Origin: Allobranchiibius sp. CTAmp26
Lineage (GTDB): Bacteria > Actinomycetota > Actinomycetes > Actinomycetales > Dermatophilaceae
Direction of reading: 5' to 3'
Assembly: GCF_017565405.1 (NCBI RefSeq)
Contig: NZ_JAGEKR010000007.1
Coordinates: 85,470-149,469 of the forward strand
Length of the DNA stretch: 64,000 nt
Numbering within the stretch: position 1 is the first letter of the stretch; the number at the start of each line of letters is the position of its first letter. Position numbers and translations under genes: made by a program. This document shows positions 1-7,747 of this stretch, piece after piece. Below the pieces are notes generated by a model. That model was not told the DNA's origin. It saw nothing but the letters and a program-made list of their open reading frames with translations, and did no database searches.

Positions 1-181
1 TGAGCATGACGAGGTGATTGTTGCGCAGACCGGGGAACGAAGGTGGGAACCTGCGGTGTCGATCGCGCCTGAACCGCCGATGCGACCATGGGAGACGGAC
101 TCTGCCGCCGTTTGACCGACGGCGCGCGCCACACCTATCTGGGGGTCGGCTCCACGGCCGCCCCAGATCCGAGGGAGACAC
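1..181. other. Left-edge non-coding stretch
   Basis: I see no convincing gene here. The short reading frame starting near 88 is an out-of-frame overlap with the dehydrogenase gene. The window opens with TGA, which could be the stop of a gene to the left, but this cannot be tested. A GGGAGA ribosome-binding site just before 182 belongs to the next gene. Confidence 0.5.
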
Positions 182-937
182 ATGAACGAGCGGGACCTGG
201 CAGGACGGCGAGTCGTGATCACGGGCGGCGGCAGTGGGATCGGGGCCGCCTGCGCCCGACGATTCGCAGAGAGTGGCGCTGAGGTCGTCCTCGTCGACCT
301 GGACGGCGCTGCGGCGCGAGCGGTGGCCGCCGAGATCGGGGCCAGCGCGGTGGAGGCGGATCTGTCCGACCCCACCTTCGACGCCGACTCCCTCGCCGGG
401 AGTGCCGACGTCCTGGTGAACAACGCCGGGATCCAGCACGTCGCGCCCGTTCACGAGTTCCCCCTCGACCGCTTCCGGCTGATCCAGGCCCTCATGGTGG
501 AAGCACCGTTCCGACTCGCACGCGCCGCCCTGCCACACATGTACGAGCAGGAGTTCGGCCGCATCGTGAACATCTCGTCCGTGCACGGCGTACGCGCGTC
601 GCCGTACAAGGTCGCGTACGTCACCGCGAAGCATGCGCTGGAGGGCATGTCGAAGGTGATCGCCCTCGAGGGTGCCCCGCACGGTGTCACGTCGAACACG
701 ATCTGCCCCGGTTACGTGCGAACTCCCTTGGTGGAGAAACAGATCGCGTCCCAGGCAGAGGCCCACGGAATCCCGGCCGAACGGGTGGTGGAGGAGGTCA
801 TGCTCCGTGAGATGGCCGTCAAGCGCCTGGTGGAACCCGGCGAGGTCGCCGAGTTGGCGGCCTACCTGTGTTCGCCGCTGGCCGGGTCTGCCACCGGCTC
901 GTCCTGGATGCTCGACGGCGGCTGGTCCGCCCGGTAG
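182..937 (+). CDS. 3-hydroxybutyrate dehydrogenase, SDR family
   Basis: This 251-residue protein is a classical short-chain dehydrogenase. It has the GGGSGIG nucleotide-binding loop near residue 15, NNAG in the middle, a catalytic Ser in NISS, and YVTAK (Y-x3-K). The sequence around NNAGIQHVAPVHEFP and the C-terminal AVKRLVEPGEVAELAAYLCS are the hallmarks I associate with bacterial D-3-hydroxybutyrate dehydrogenase, which interconverts 3-hydroxybutyrate and acetoacetate with NAD in the cytosol. GGGAGA lies 5-10 nt before the ATG. The gene stands alone and converges on the lipoprotein gene. An acetoacetyl-CoA synthetase at 45.9 kb could use its product, but the two loci are far apart. Another SDR specificity is possible. 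Confidence 0.85.
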   Translation: MNERDLAGRRVVITGGGSGIGAACARRFAESGAEVVLVDLDGAAARAVAAEIGASAVEADLSDPTFDADSLAGSADVLVNNAGIQHVAPVHEFPLDRFRLIQALMVEAPFRLARAALPHMYEQEFGRIVNISSVHGVRASPYKVAYVTAKHALEGMSKVIALEGAPHGVTSNTICPGYVRTPLVEKQIASQAEAHGIPAERVVEEVMLREMAVKRLVEPGEVAELAAYLCSPLAGSATGSSWMLDGGWSAR

Positions 938-980
938 GAAGCCCGCCGGCGATCAGGGTCCGCGTCGACGGCACTCTCAA

Positions 981-1004
981 AAGGCCTCAGCCCTGCGAGG
1001 CCTT
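981..1004. terminator. Hairpin between convergent genes
   Basis: A perfect 8-bp stem (AAGGCCTC / GAGGCCTT) with an 8-nt loop overlaps the stop codon of the lipoprotein gene. On the minus strand it runs into TTTTGAG, giving a short U-tract, so it probably ends that transcript. It may also stop readthrough from the dehydrogenase gene. Confidence 0.55.
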
Positions 1005-1631
1005 GCTCTCGTCGGTGGATTCGGTGATGCCGAGTCCATGCTTGTTGCCCGTGGTCAGGATCCCGGACAACGTGCTCTCCAGGCTGGTCAGAGACGTGAA
1101 GTCCCCGCTGGTGATCTTGCCCTTGAGGCCGCCGAGGTCGCGGACGGCGTTCTCGATCGGCGCTGCCAGGACCTTGCAGAGGGTCGGATTGGCCTCGACG
1201 TTCTTCTTGGCGTTGTTCATCAGGTGCAGGTCCAGCCCGGCCACCGCGGCGCCCTTGACGATCGCCCGGATCCGGCCGTGGGAACCCTTGTTGAAAGTGC
1301 CGGCCTTGTACGGCTTCCAGATCCATCGGTGGAACGTCCCGACGGTGAGGCCGATGTCGGTGACGAACCGGGTCTTGGCGAACGAGCGCGTGTTGGAGCT
1401 GGGGCAGCTCGCGGCCGCACCGGTGGCGCTGCCCGACGAACCGGTGGCGTTGCTCGACGAACCGGTGGTGCTGCTCGAGCCGCTGGAGCTCGCGCTGGAC
1501 GCGGTCGAGGAGCCGCTGGACGAGCCGGCCGCACCGCCCGACGACGATGATGCGGTGCTGGAGTTGTTGCAGCCGGCGACCAACGCGACGCTGAGAAGGG
1601 CCGGTACGGCGGCGGCGCGGGAAAGATGCAT
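987..1631 (-). CDS. Putative secreted lipoprotein with Ser/Gly linker
   Basis: I do not recognise the family. The protein of about 214 residues starts with a lipoprotein signal (MHLSRAAAV, then a hydrophobic stretch) ending in the lipobox LVAGC near residue 20, so it should be tethered outside the membrane. A spacer of about 70 residues, almost entirely Ser, Gly, Ala and Thr, follows. A C-terminal domain of roughly 120 residues begins at SCPSSNTRSF and contains RWIWKPYKAGTF and two cysteines. An in-frame ATG 42 nt upstream would put charged residues before the signal. The ATG at 1631 is preferred because GGGAG precedes it by 8 nt and it gives a clean signal peptide. No neighbour suggests a role. 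Confidence 0.72.
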   Translation of the reverse strand: MHLSRAAAVPALLSVALVAGCNNSSTASSSSGGAAGSSSGSSTASSASSSGSSSTTGSSSNATGSSGSATGAAASCPSSNTRSFAKTRFVTDIGLTVGTFHRWIWKPYKAGTFNKGSHGRIRAIVKGAAVAGLDLHLMNNAKKNVEANPTLCKVLAAPIENAVRDLGGLKGKITSGDFTSLTSLESTLSGILTTGNKHGLGITESTDESKASQG

Positions 1632-1868
1632 GATCAGGCTCCCTGTGGGATCAGGACTCACTTCGGTCTGCACTGCGGACGTCTTGAAACGCTAGGAGCC
1701 GCCCCTGAGCGAAACCTGCGAACCGGGTCGGCCGGCAGAGGGCAGTCGGATCGATCGGTGACGCAACGCGGCGCAGAGATCCGGCCGGACCTACCGTGTC
1801 TCTGGTAGCGGCCTCCGTCGAGGCCCGATGTCCGGTCATCACCGGGTTGTGCGAAAGGTCCAGCAGTC

Positions 1869-2759
1869 GTGAAACGTCGGCTCAGCACGTCCCTCCTCGC
1901 GGCGCTCGTCGCGATCCCGGCGCTCCTGGCCTCCGCGCCGGGCGCTCGCGCGGCGAGCGCTCTCCCGTCGATGGCGGCGGTGCCGTACGCGCTGCTGCCG
2001 ACGAAGGCCGCCGTCTGGGTCACCGTGCCGTCCGGGACGGTCGTGACCGTGCGCCACGCGGGCGGGTCGGTGATCGGGTCCAGCACCTCCGTGACCGGTC
2101 ACGCCCTGCTCGTCCTCTGGCAGCCGACCGGATCGCGCAGCTCGTACGTCGTCACCGCGCCGGGATACGCGCCGCTGACGGTCTCGGCGAGCACCTCCGC
2201 CACATCGTTGTCCGGCGCCCCGTGGCGCATCACCAACAAGCGCAACGCCTTGCCGTCGACGTACGTGCCGACCGGCCTGCAGACCGTCGGATCCCGGCAG
2301 CTCACCAGCAGCGCGGCGACCGCGATCCGCCAGCTCATCGCGGGGGCGGCCGCCGTGGGGCTGACGACGGCGGTCAACAGCGGATACCGCTCGTACGACT
2401 CGCAGCGCGCGCTCTACGACCAGGACGTGAAGCAGTACGGGCAGAAGGTGGCGGACAACCTCGTCGCCCGCCCGGGCTTCAGCGAACACCAGCTCGGCCT
2501 GGCCGCCGACCTCACCAACGCCCCGTGCACGAACTCCTCGTGCACCACGACCACCGCGACAGGGCGGTGGATCGCGGCCAACGCCTGGCGCTACGGGTTC
2601 GTCCTCAGCAACGCCGTGGGCAAGACCGCCGTGACCGGCTGGCAGTCCGAGCCGTGGCACGTCCGGTACTTCGGCACGCCACTGACCGCGTACGTGCACG
2701 CGCGCCAGATCCTGACCGAGGAAGACCTCTTCGGACTCCCCGCCGCACCGACCTACTGA
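1869..2759 (+). CDS. M15-family D-Ala-D-Ala carboxypeptidase (VanY/DacB type)
   Basis: The 296-residue secreted protein has an N-terminal signal peptide (MKRRLSTS, hydrophobic core, AxA before about residue 29). The zinc peptidase domain is C-terminal, at about residues 120-285. NSGYRSYDSQ, SEHQLGLAADL (the H-x6-D zinc pair) and QSEPWHVRYFG (catalytic Glu and third zinc ligand) are all present and correctly ordered. Such enzymes trim the terminal D-alanine from peptidoglycan stem peptides outside the membrane. The first 90 residues after the signal look like a small beta-rich domain of unknown role. Start is GTG with GAAAGG upstream. The gene is monocistronic and ends at a convergent terminator. 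Confidence 0.88.
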   Translation: MKRRLSTSLLAALVAIPALLASAPGARAASALPSMAAVPYALLPTKAAVWVTVPSGTVVTVRHAGGSVIGSSTSVTGHALLVLWQPTGSRSSYVVTAPGYAPLTVSASTSATSLSGAPWRITNKRNALPSTYVPTGLQTVGSRQLTSSAATAIRQLIAGAAAVGLTTAVNSGYRSYDSQRALYDQDVKQYGQKVADNLVARPGFSEHQLGLAADLTNAPCTNSSCTTTTATGRWIAANAWRYGFVLSNAVGKTAVTGWQSEPWHVRYFGTPLTAYVHARQILTEEDLFGLPAAPTY

Positions 2760-2770
2760 TCCCGACGCAG

Positions 2771-2807
2771 TGATCCCGACACCCCTGGTGCGGGGCGTCG
2801 GGGATCA
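2771..2807. terminator. Bidirectional terminator hairpin
   Basis: A long stem pairs TGATCCCGACACCCC with GGGGCGTCGGGGATCA around the loop TGGTGC, with one mismatch and one bulge. It lies between the convergent carboxypeptidase and DUF3533 genes. There is no U-tract, which is common for GC-rich actinobacterial terminators. Confidence 0.6.
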
Positions 2808-2826
2808 GCAGGGGGATGTCAGAGGC

Positions 2827-3894
2827 TCAGACCGCGACATCCTCTTCCAGCTCCTCCTCGGTGGCGGCGTCCAGCCGGCCCGCCGGCCGGTCGGCGTACG
2901 CACTCACCGGGGTACGACGCGCGCGGCGCCGCTCCACGGTGTGGCCGAGGCTCAGGCACGCGATGCCGAGCACGAACCACCCGACGAGGATCGCCATCGG
3001 GCCGCCGAGGCCGACCGCCGGGAAGTAGAAGATCCGGCGCAGTGCCTCCACGAACCCGGCACCGATCCAGAAGTGGTGCAGCCAGCCGAAGAACGCCGGC
3101 TGCAGGACGGGCGCGAACACTCCCCCGGACGTCGTGAAGTTCAGCGCGACGAACACGGCCGAGTAGAGCAGCGTGCTGAACCGGCCGACCAGCGGGTGCA
3201 GTCCGACGCCGATGAACATCACCGCCGCGGTGTAGAGGATCGACAGACCCCAGACCGCCGGGAGATGGCCGCCGAACATGTCGTAACCGAAGTGGGCGAC
3301 GGCGAGCTCGGCCGTCGAAAGCACCACGGCGGCACCCGCCGCCAGGCCGACGCGGTCGCGGAAGCGCCGGGTCGCAGCAGCCGCACCGATCGCGATCGAC
3401 GTCGCGTACGCACCGACGGTGAGGGCGACGAGGAAGAAGAAGCCGTTCTGACCGATGGGGTCGTCGGAGCTCACCGGCGCCACGTCCTTCACCGACATCG
3501 GCACACCCTGCTTGATGGCGACCGGCGAGAACACCTGTGTCACCACGGTCTTCGTGCTGTCGGATGCTGCAGCCCCGGTCAGGACGACCGCCTGGTGAGC
3601 GCCGGGCACGTAGGCGCCGGAGAGGTCGAGCTGCCGGATCTCGCGGGTGGCCTCGGCCGCGTTGGGCAGCACACGCACCGTCGCCGCGTCACCGACCGCA
3701 CGCTGCAGCGCGTCCGCGATCGGCTGCGCCTGCTGCGTCGTCCCCACGACGGCCAGCGGGATGTTGTGGGGCGCCGGTTTGTGGAAGCCGCCCAGGTAGG
3801 CCGCCGCCATCACCAGGCCCATCACGATCGGCACCAGCACATGCGACAGCACCGTCTTCATCGGCGCCACCTGCTGCGGTCCGCTCACCTTCAC
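2827..3894 (-). CDS. DUF3533 / YhgE-Pip-like integral membrane protein
   Basis: The protein has about 355 residues. An N-terminal membrane segment (VLVPIVMGLVMAAAYLGGF) is followed by a large extracytoplasmic region of about 120 residues, then about five membrane helices and a charged tail ending EEELEEDVAV. This is the architecture of the YhgE/Pip-DUF3533 group, relatives of ABC-2 permeases whose substrate is not established. A GTG start at 3894 is chosen because GGAGGAG sits 4 nt upstream. GTG at 3888 is equally possible, and a longer frame from 3936 would run through the divergent MarR promoter. The gene is probably controlled by that MarR protein. Confidence 0.75.
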   Translation of the reverse strand: MKVSGPQQVAPMKTVLSHVLVPIVMGLVMAAAYLGGFHKPAPHNIPLAVVGTTQQAQPIADALQRAVGDAATVRVLPNAAEATREIRQLDLSGAYVPGAHQAVVLTGAAASDSTKTVVTQVFSPVAIKQGVPMSVKDVAPVSSDDPIGQNGFFFLVALTVGAYATSIAIGAAAATRRFRDRVGLAAGAAVVLSTAELAVAHFGYDMFGGHLPAVWGLSILYTAAVMFIGVGLHPLVGRFSTLLYSAVFVALNFTTSGGVFAPVLQPAFFGWLHHFWIGAGFVEALRRIFYFPAVGLGGPMAILVGWFVLGIACLSLGHTVERRRARRTPVSAYADRPAGRLDAATEEELEEDVAV

Positions 3895-3919
3895 CGTTCT
3901 CCTCCACCTGTCCGGGTTT

Positions 3920-3958
3920 GAAGTTGGTAGATGCAACTTCTGTATCTATAGTATCTCT
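3920..3958 (+). promoter_or_regulatory. marR promoter with overlapping operator; leaderless transcript
   Basis: A perfect 7-bp inverted repeat GAAGTTG (3920-3926) / CAACTTC (3934-3940) with a 7-nt spacer overlaps the -35 box TTGGTA (3924-3929). The -10 TATAGT (3947-3952) is 17 nt downstream. The expected transcription start coincides with the MarR ATG at 3959 and there is no ribosome-binding site, so the mRNA is probably leaderless. The operator position suggests autorepression and control of the divergent membrane-protein gene. Confidence 0.65.
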
Positions 3959-4396
3959 ATGGACACGGACGGCAAGTCACGCGATGAGCCACTGCGCATA
4001 GTGCTCTCTGAATTACGTTCATTCACAAGGAGATTGCGGCGCGAGTGGAGCATGAACGTGCCGGAGATCACGTTCGCGGAGGCCACCCTGATGTCCGCGG
4101 TCACCGCCAAGCCCCACCCGACGGCGGTCGATGTGGCGGCCGACCTGCAGATCGACAAGTCCACCGCGAGCCGCCAGATCTCCGTCCTCGAGCAGCGCGG
4201 GCTCATCGAGCGGCAAGCCGCTCCCGGTGAACGCCGGGCGCAATGGCTCCGGTTGACCGCCGAGGGCGACCGCATCCTGCAGGAGTCGGACACCGTGCGG
4301 ATCGCGGCGATCAACGAGCGGGTCGCGGACTGGACGGATGCCGAGGTGACGCAGTTCGCCGACCTGCTGCGCCGATTCAACGCGCGCCCCAGCTGA
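3959..4396 (+). CDS. MarR-family transcriptional regulator
   Basis: The protein has 145 residues, the usual MarR length. It has a dimerisation helix at the N-terminus and a winged helix-turn-helix at about residues 45-105, with IDKSTASRQISVLEQRGLIERQ as recognition helix and start of the wing, followed by GERRAQWLRLTAEG. It should bind a palindrome and release it on ligand binding. It is divergent from the DUF3533 membrane protein, the usual arrangement for a MarR repressor and the exporter-like gene it controls. The start coincides with the predicted transcription start. Confidence 0.85.
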   Translation: MDTDGKSRDEPLRIVLSELRSFTRRLRREWSMNVPEITFAEATLMSAVTAKPHPTAVDVAADLQIDKSTASRQISVLEQRGLIERQAAPGERRAQWLRLTAEGDRILQESDTVRIAAINERVADWTDAEVTQFADLLRRFNARPS

Positions 4397-4603
4397 CCGT
4401 CAGCATCAGCGATCTGAGGGTGGTTGGGGCGTGTGGATAACCCCCTGAAATCCCATCTCTAGCATGGGGGATGTGGATAACTCAGGTTCGAATAGTCCAC
4501 GCCCACAGTGGTATTCGTCGGATTTACCGTTGCAGCTTGGTTCGAACACGCGTATGATACAAGCTATAAGGACGAACCAGGGATCAGCAGCCGAGGAGGG
4601 GCC
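4397..4603 (+). promoter_or_regulatory. Promoter with SOS-like box ahead of the DUF222-HNH gene
   Basis: TTGCAG (4530-4535) and TATGAT (4553-4558), 17 nt apart, form a sigma-70-type promoter. Spanning the spacer and -10 at 4542-4557 is TCGAAC-ACGC-GTATGA, which matches the actinobacterial LexA box TCGAAC-N4-GTTCGA at 10 of 12 defined positions. A second inverted repeat, CGAATA (4489-4494) / TATTCG (4512-4517), lies upstream. The gene is likely induced by DNA damage. Shine-Dalgarno GAGGAGGGG precedes the start at 4604. Confidence 0.6.
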
Positions 4604-5953
4604 ATGGCGCAGTCTACGAGCGACCTGCAGGCACCCGCCGCGCCGGGCACGGGTGCCCGGTTGATGGGTCTGCTGGGCGAGTTCAAGACCGCGTTGGATG
4701 AGTGGCCCGGTGCGCTGTACCAACTGGATGAGACCGAGCTTGGCGAGGTCGTCGGGTCGATGCTGCAGATCGGAACACGGGGAGAGAACGTTGCCGCCCT
4801 GGCCACCGCCGACGCGTTGAGCCGGGGCACGGTCGCCAATTCCACTGCGACCGGTGCACCGGCCTGGGTCGCCCGCCAGGCTGCCGGTGTCGATCCCGTG
4901 GTGGTGCGCCGGGTTGGGACCGTCGGGGTCGACTGTGCCGATCCGCGAAATCAGGTCGTAGCCGAGGCGTTGGCGACCGGGTCCGCGACCGTGCCGGTGG
5001 CGGCGGTCGCTCTGCGGGAGGTTCCCCGGATCCTCCCGCAGCTGCCGACCGCGGACCGGGAGGACCTGCTGGGGCGGTACCTGTCGCTGAGCAGTTTCGG
5101 ACCCCGCGCCCTACGCGAGCTCAGCACCCGGATCCGCGGTGAGTACGCCCCCGAACACCTCGTGCGGGACGAGGAACGCCAGCAGGACTGCGAATCGGTG
5201 TACTGGGCCGACCTACCCAGTGGGTTGACCCGGTTCGTCGCGGAACTGTCCGGCGGGCACGCCGCCGTCGTCAAACACGCCCTGCGCGCCCTGTCCGCAC
5301 CGGCACCACAGCCCTGCCCGACGGACACCGACGGCCCCAACACTAGTGCGACCGAGCGGGATACCCGCACTCCGGCCAAACGCCGCGCGGACGCCTTGGT
5401 GCGTCTGGTCGACACCGCAGCAGGGGTCCTGGACGGCACTGCACCGCGGCCGGTGGGTGAGTTCGGTGGGACCGCGAAGATCCTGGTCACCCTGGACTAC
5501 CAGACCCTGACCGACCAACTCACCCAGGCGGGATACCTCCCCGGGATCGGCCGCACCACCGACGGGGACCACCTCGACGCCGCCACCCTGCGGCGGTTGG
5601 CCTGCGACGCCGACCTCATCCCCGCCGTCCTTGGTGGAGACTCTGAACCCTTGGACGTCGGCCGCGCCAAACGCTTGTTCACCGGCGGCCTGCGCACCGC
5701 GATCATCCACCGAGACCAGCACTGCACCTTCCCCGGCTGCGACCGACCACCCGACTGGTGCGACGCCCACCATGTGACGCCATGGTGGGCCGGCGGCAAG
5801 ACCAATCTCCAGAACGCAGCACTGCTCTGCGCACGCCACCACACCATCGTGCACCGCGACCTGCTCACCGCCACCGTCACCAACGCCGGCGTCACCTGGG
5901 ACCTCACACCCGGACTCATGCCCGCACGACCCGGCCAGAACCCAGCAGCATGA
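4604..5953 (+). CDS. DUF222 domain / HNH endonuclease (13E12 repeat family)
   Basis: The protein has 449 residues. The N-terminal two thirds is the helical DUF222 domain typical of actinobacterial 13E12-repeat proteins. The C-terminus carries an HNH nuclease motif with two CxxC-like zinc pairs: HCTFPGCDRPPDWCDAHHV, then a conserved Asn/Leu stretch and LCARHHTIVHR. The family is multicopy in actinobacteria and its biological role is unclear; some mycobacterial members are DNA-damage inducible. ATG at 4604 is preferred over an upstream in-frame ATG at 4508 because of the strong GAGGAGGGG and because the upstream ATG would lie inside the promoter. No partner gene is seen. Confidence 0.85.
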   Translation: MAQSTSDLQAPAAPGTGARLMGLLGEFKTALDEWPGALYQLDETELGEVVGSMLQIGTRGENVAALATADALSRGTVANSTATGAPAWVARQAAGVDPVVVRRVGTVGVDCADPRNQVVAEALATGSATVPVAAVALREVPRILPQLPTADREDLLGRYLSLSSFGPRALRELSTRIRGEYAPEHLVRDEERQQDCESVYWADLPSGLTRFVAELSGGHAAVVKHALRALSAPAPQPCPTDTDGPNTSATERDTRTPAKRRADALVRLVDTAAGVLDGTAPRPVGEFGGTAKILVTLDYQTLTDQLTQAGYLPGIGRTTDGDHLDAATLRRLACDADLIPAVLGGDSEPLDVGRAKRLFTGGLRTAIIHRDQHCTFPGCDRPPDWCDAHHVTPWWAGGKTNLQNAALLCARHHTIVHRDLLTATVTNAGVTWDLTPGLMPARPGQNPAA

Positions 5954-6003
5954 CCGGGCAGCGCCGCCGGACCGAACGACCCACCGCGGCGGCCACACCG
6001 GCA

Positions 6004-6861
6004 CTAGACGGCGTCGCCCTCCGGCACCGTACGACCCACCGGGAGGTCGTGCACGGTGGCAACGTCGCCGGACTCGCCGGCTTGCACGTCGTGACGGCTC
6101 GCCGCGAGGTAGGCGACCAGCCCGATGATGAGCAGCGTGAGGACCCCGGTGACGACGCCGTCGCCGTACCCCAGGCCCGCACCGAACGAATGCGGCTTGC
6201 CGAACCAGTCGGCGAACGACGCCCCGAGCGGTCGGGTGAGGACGTACGCCGTCCAGAACGCCGCGATGGCGCCCAGGCCGAGGCGCCACGCGAGCAGCAC
6301 CAAGAGGATCCCGGCCCCGAACAGCAGACCCGAGGCGAAGAAGCCGAGGTGCATCGTGGTCGCGGTCAGGTCACCGGCGGCCGTGCCGAGGGCGAAGGTG
6401 AGGAGCACGGTGACCCAGTAGTACGTCTCACGCCGCTTGGTCGTGATGCTGTGGATGGACAGGGTGCCCTCACTGCGGTGCCACCGGTGGAAGACGACGG
6501 CGAGCGCCACTGCGTAGACCACCGTGGTCACGGTGTAGGGCAGCGCCAGGACGATGTGCAGGCCGTCCGCGACCATGGTGCCGAACAACGCGACCATGGC
6601 GACCGCGAACCAGTACGTCCACGCGCGGTAGCGGGTGCTGCGCAGCTGCAGGCGCATGCCGAGCACGAAACCGCCGATGCCCAGCAGACCCGCCAGGACG
6701 ATGCTGATGCCGCCGAGCCAGTCCGCCGCGGCCTCCCCCATCCCGGTGGTGAGCACCTTCACGACCCAGAAGAGGGCAGTGATCTCGGGGACCTTCGCGG
6801 CGACCGGATCGGGTCTCCACGAGGCCGACTTCAGGCGAGGGCTGCGGTGGGGTGAAGGCAC
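6004..6861 (-). CDS. COG4705-type multi-pass membrane protein
   Basis: The protein of roughly 285 residues has about seven membrane helices. It starts with the conserved KVPEITALFWVVKVLTTGMGE and ends with GLVAYLAASRHDV and a hydrophilic tail. Repeated helix-loop units with Asp, His and Gly (GEAAADWLGG, LTATTMHLGFF, LGASFADWFGKP) are typical of the COG4705 uncharacterised membrane-anchored family. Function is unknown. The start is uncertain: GTG at 6861 is the last plausible start before the conserved core, without a clear Shine-Dalgarno. The open frame continues far upstream but there it is only a shadow of other genes. It follows the FetB-like gene by 44 bp and may be co-transcribed. Confidence 0.72.
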   Translation of the reverse strand: MPSPHRSPRLKSASWRPDPVAAKVPEITALFWVVKVLTTGMGEAAADWLGGISIVLAGLLGIGGFVLGMRLQLRSTRYRAWTYWFAVAMVALFGTMVADGLHIVLALPYTVTTVVYAVALAVVFHRWHRSEGTLSIHSITTKRRETYYWVTVLLTFALGTAAGDLTATTMHLGFFASGLLFGAGILLVLLAWRLGLGAIAAFWTAYVLTRPLGASFADWFGKPHSFGAGLGYGDGVVTGVLTLLIIGLVAYLAASRHDVQAGESGDVATVHDLPVGRTVPEGDAV

Positions 6862-6905
6862 CCGCGCAAGGTAAGCGGCGTCGACTGAGAGATCGCTGGA
6901 CGCGC

Positions 6906-7700
6906 TCAGTCGTGCGGGGCCACCGGCAGCACCTCCGGGGCGCCGATCAGCCAGGCGAGCAGGGTGGCGGTGATGGACTGCGCGCACAGCAGACCGACCA
7001 GCACGACGATCTGGAAACGGGCGGCACTCTCGGCACTGGCTCCCCCGAGCAGGGCGCCGACGAATGCACCGGGCAGCGTCACCAGACCCACGGTGCGGGT
7101 CTGGTCCAGCGCCGGCACCAGGGCCTCGTACACCGAGGTACGCGCGACGTCCCGCGCCGCCTGCCGTGGGGTCGCGCCGATCGACAGCCACGCCTCCACC
7201 TCGTCGCGGCGCTCGTGCAGTCCGCGGACGAACCTGCGTCCGGTGAGGGTCGCGACGGTCATGGCGCCGCCGATCACGATCCCGCAGACGGCGACCAGCG
7301 TGCGGACGTCGCGGGTGAGCGTCGGCATGCCGACGATGATCGCTACCGTCACCGACACCCCGGCGCCGATCGAGACCACGACCGCGCGCATCGCGTTCAA
7401 CTGGCCCCGCAGGCGGCGCCCGGCCGTCCAGCACGCGACCGTGAACATCACCGCGACCACCGCGATCACCGTGACCGGCGCCGCGAAGACTCCGCGCAGC
7501 GCGAGCGCGATGAGGGTGAGCTGCACCACCGCCCGCAGCGACGCGGTCAGCACGCCGCGCACGTGCGGGATCGCGGCCCGCCGCAGCACCACGCACGCGA
7601 GGGACAGCAGCAGAATCAGGCCGACCGCGAGTCGGCCGTACTCGTGGACGTAGGAGGACGGCGTACCCACAGCCAGGTACGGGAGTCTCTGCAGAGTCAT
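6906..7700 (-). CDS. FetB/YbbM-like (UPF0014) membrane protein
   Basis: The 264-residue protein has about seven membrane segments and the family features SLRAVVQLTLIALALR near residue 55 and EAWLSIGATPRQAARDVARTSVYEALVPALDQTRTVGLVTLPGAFVGALLGG near residues 165-215. Escherichia coli FetB is the permease of an iron exporter that works with the ATPase FetA. No FetA-type ATPase lies nearby, so the protein either uses a distant ATPase or has another role. It is divergent from the sensor kinase, with a gap of 47 bp. Confidence 0.82.
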   Translation of the reverse strand: MTLQRLPYLAVGTPSSYVHEYGRLAVGLILLLSLACVVLRRAAIPHVRGVLTASLRAVVQLTLIALALRGVFAAPVTVIAVVAVMFTVACWTAGRRLRGQLNAMRAVVVSIGAGVSVTVAIIVGMPTLTRDVRTLVAVCGIVIGGAMTVATLTGRRFVRGLHERRDEVEAWLSIGATPRQAARDVARTSVYEALVPALDQTRTVGLVTLPGAFVGALLGGASAESAARFQIVVLVGLLCAQSITATLLAWLIGAPEVLPVAPHD

Positions 7701-7747
7701 GCGGCGATCTCAGCCGATGCGCAGGCGTACCGGGCGAAGATGGTCCG

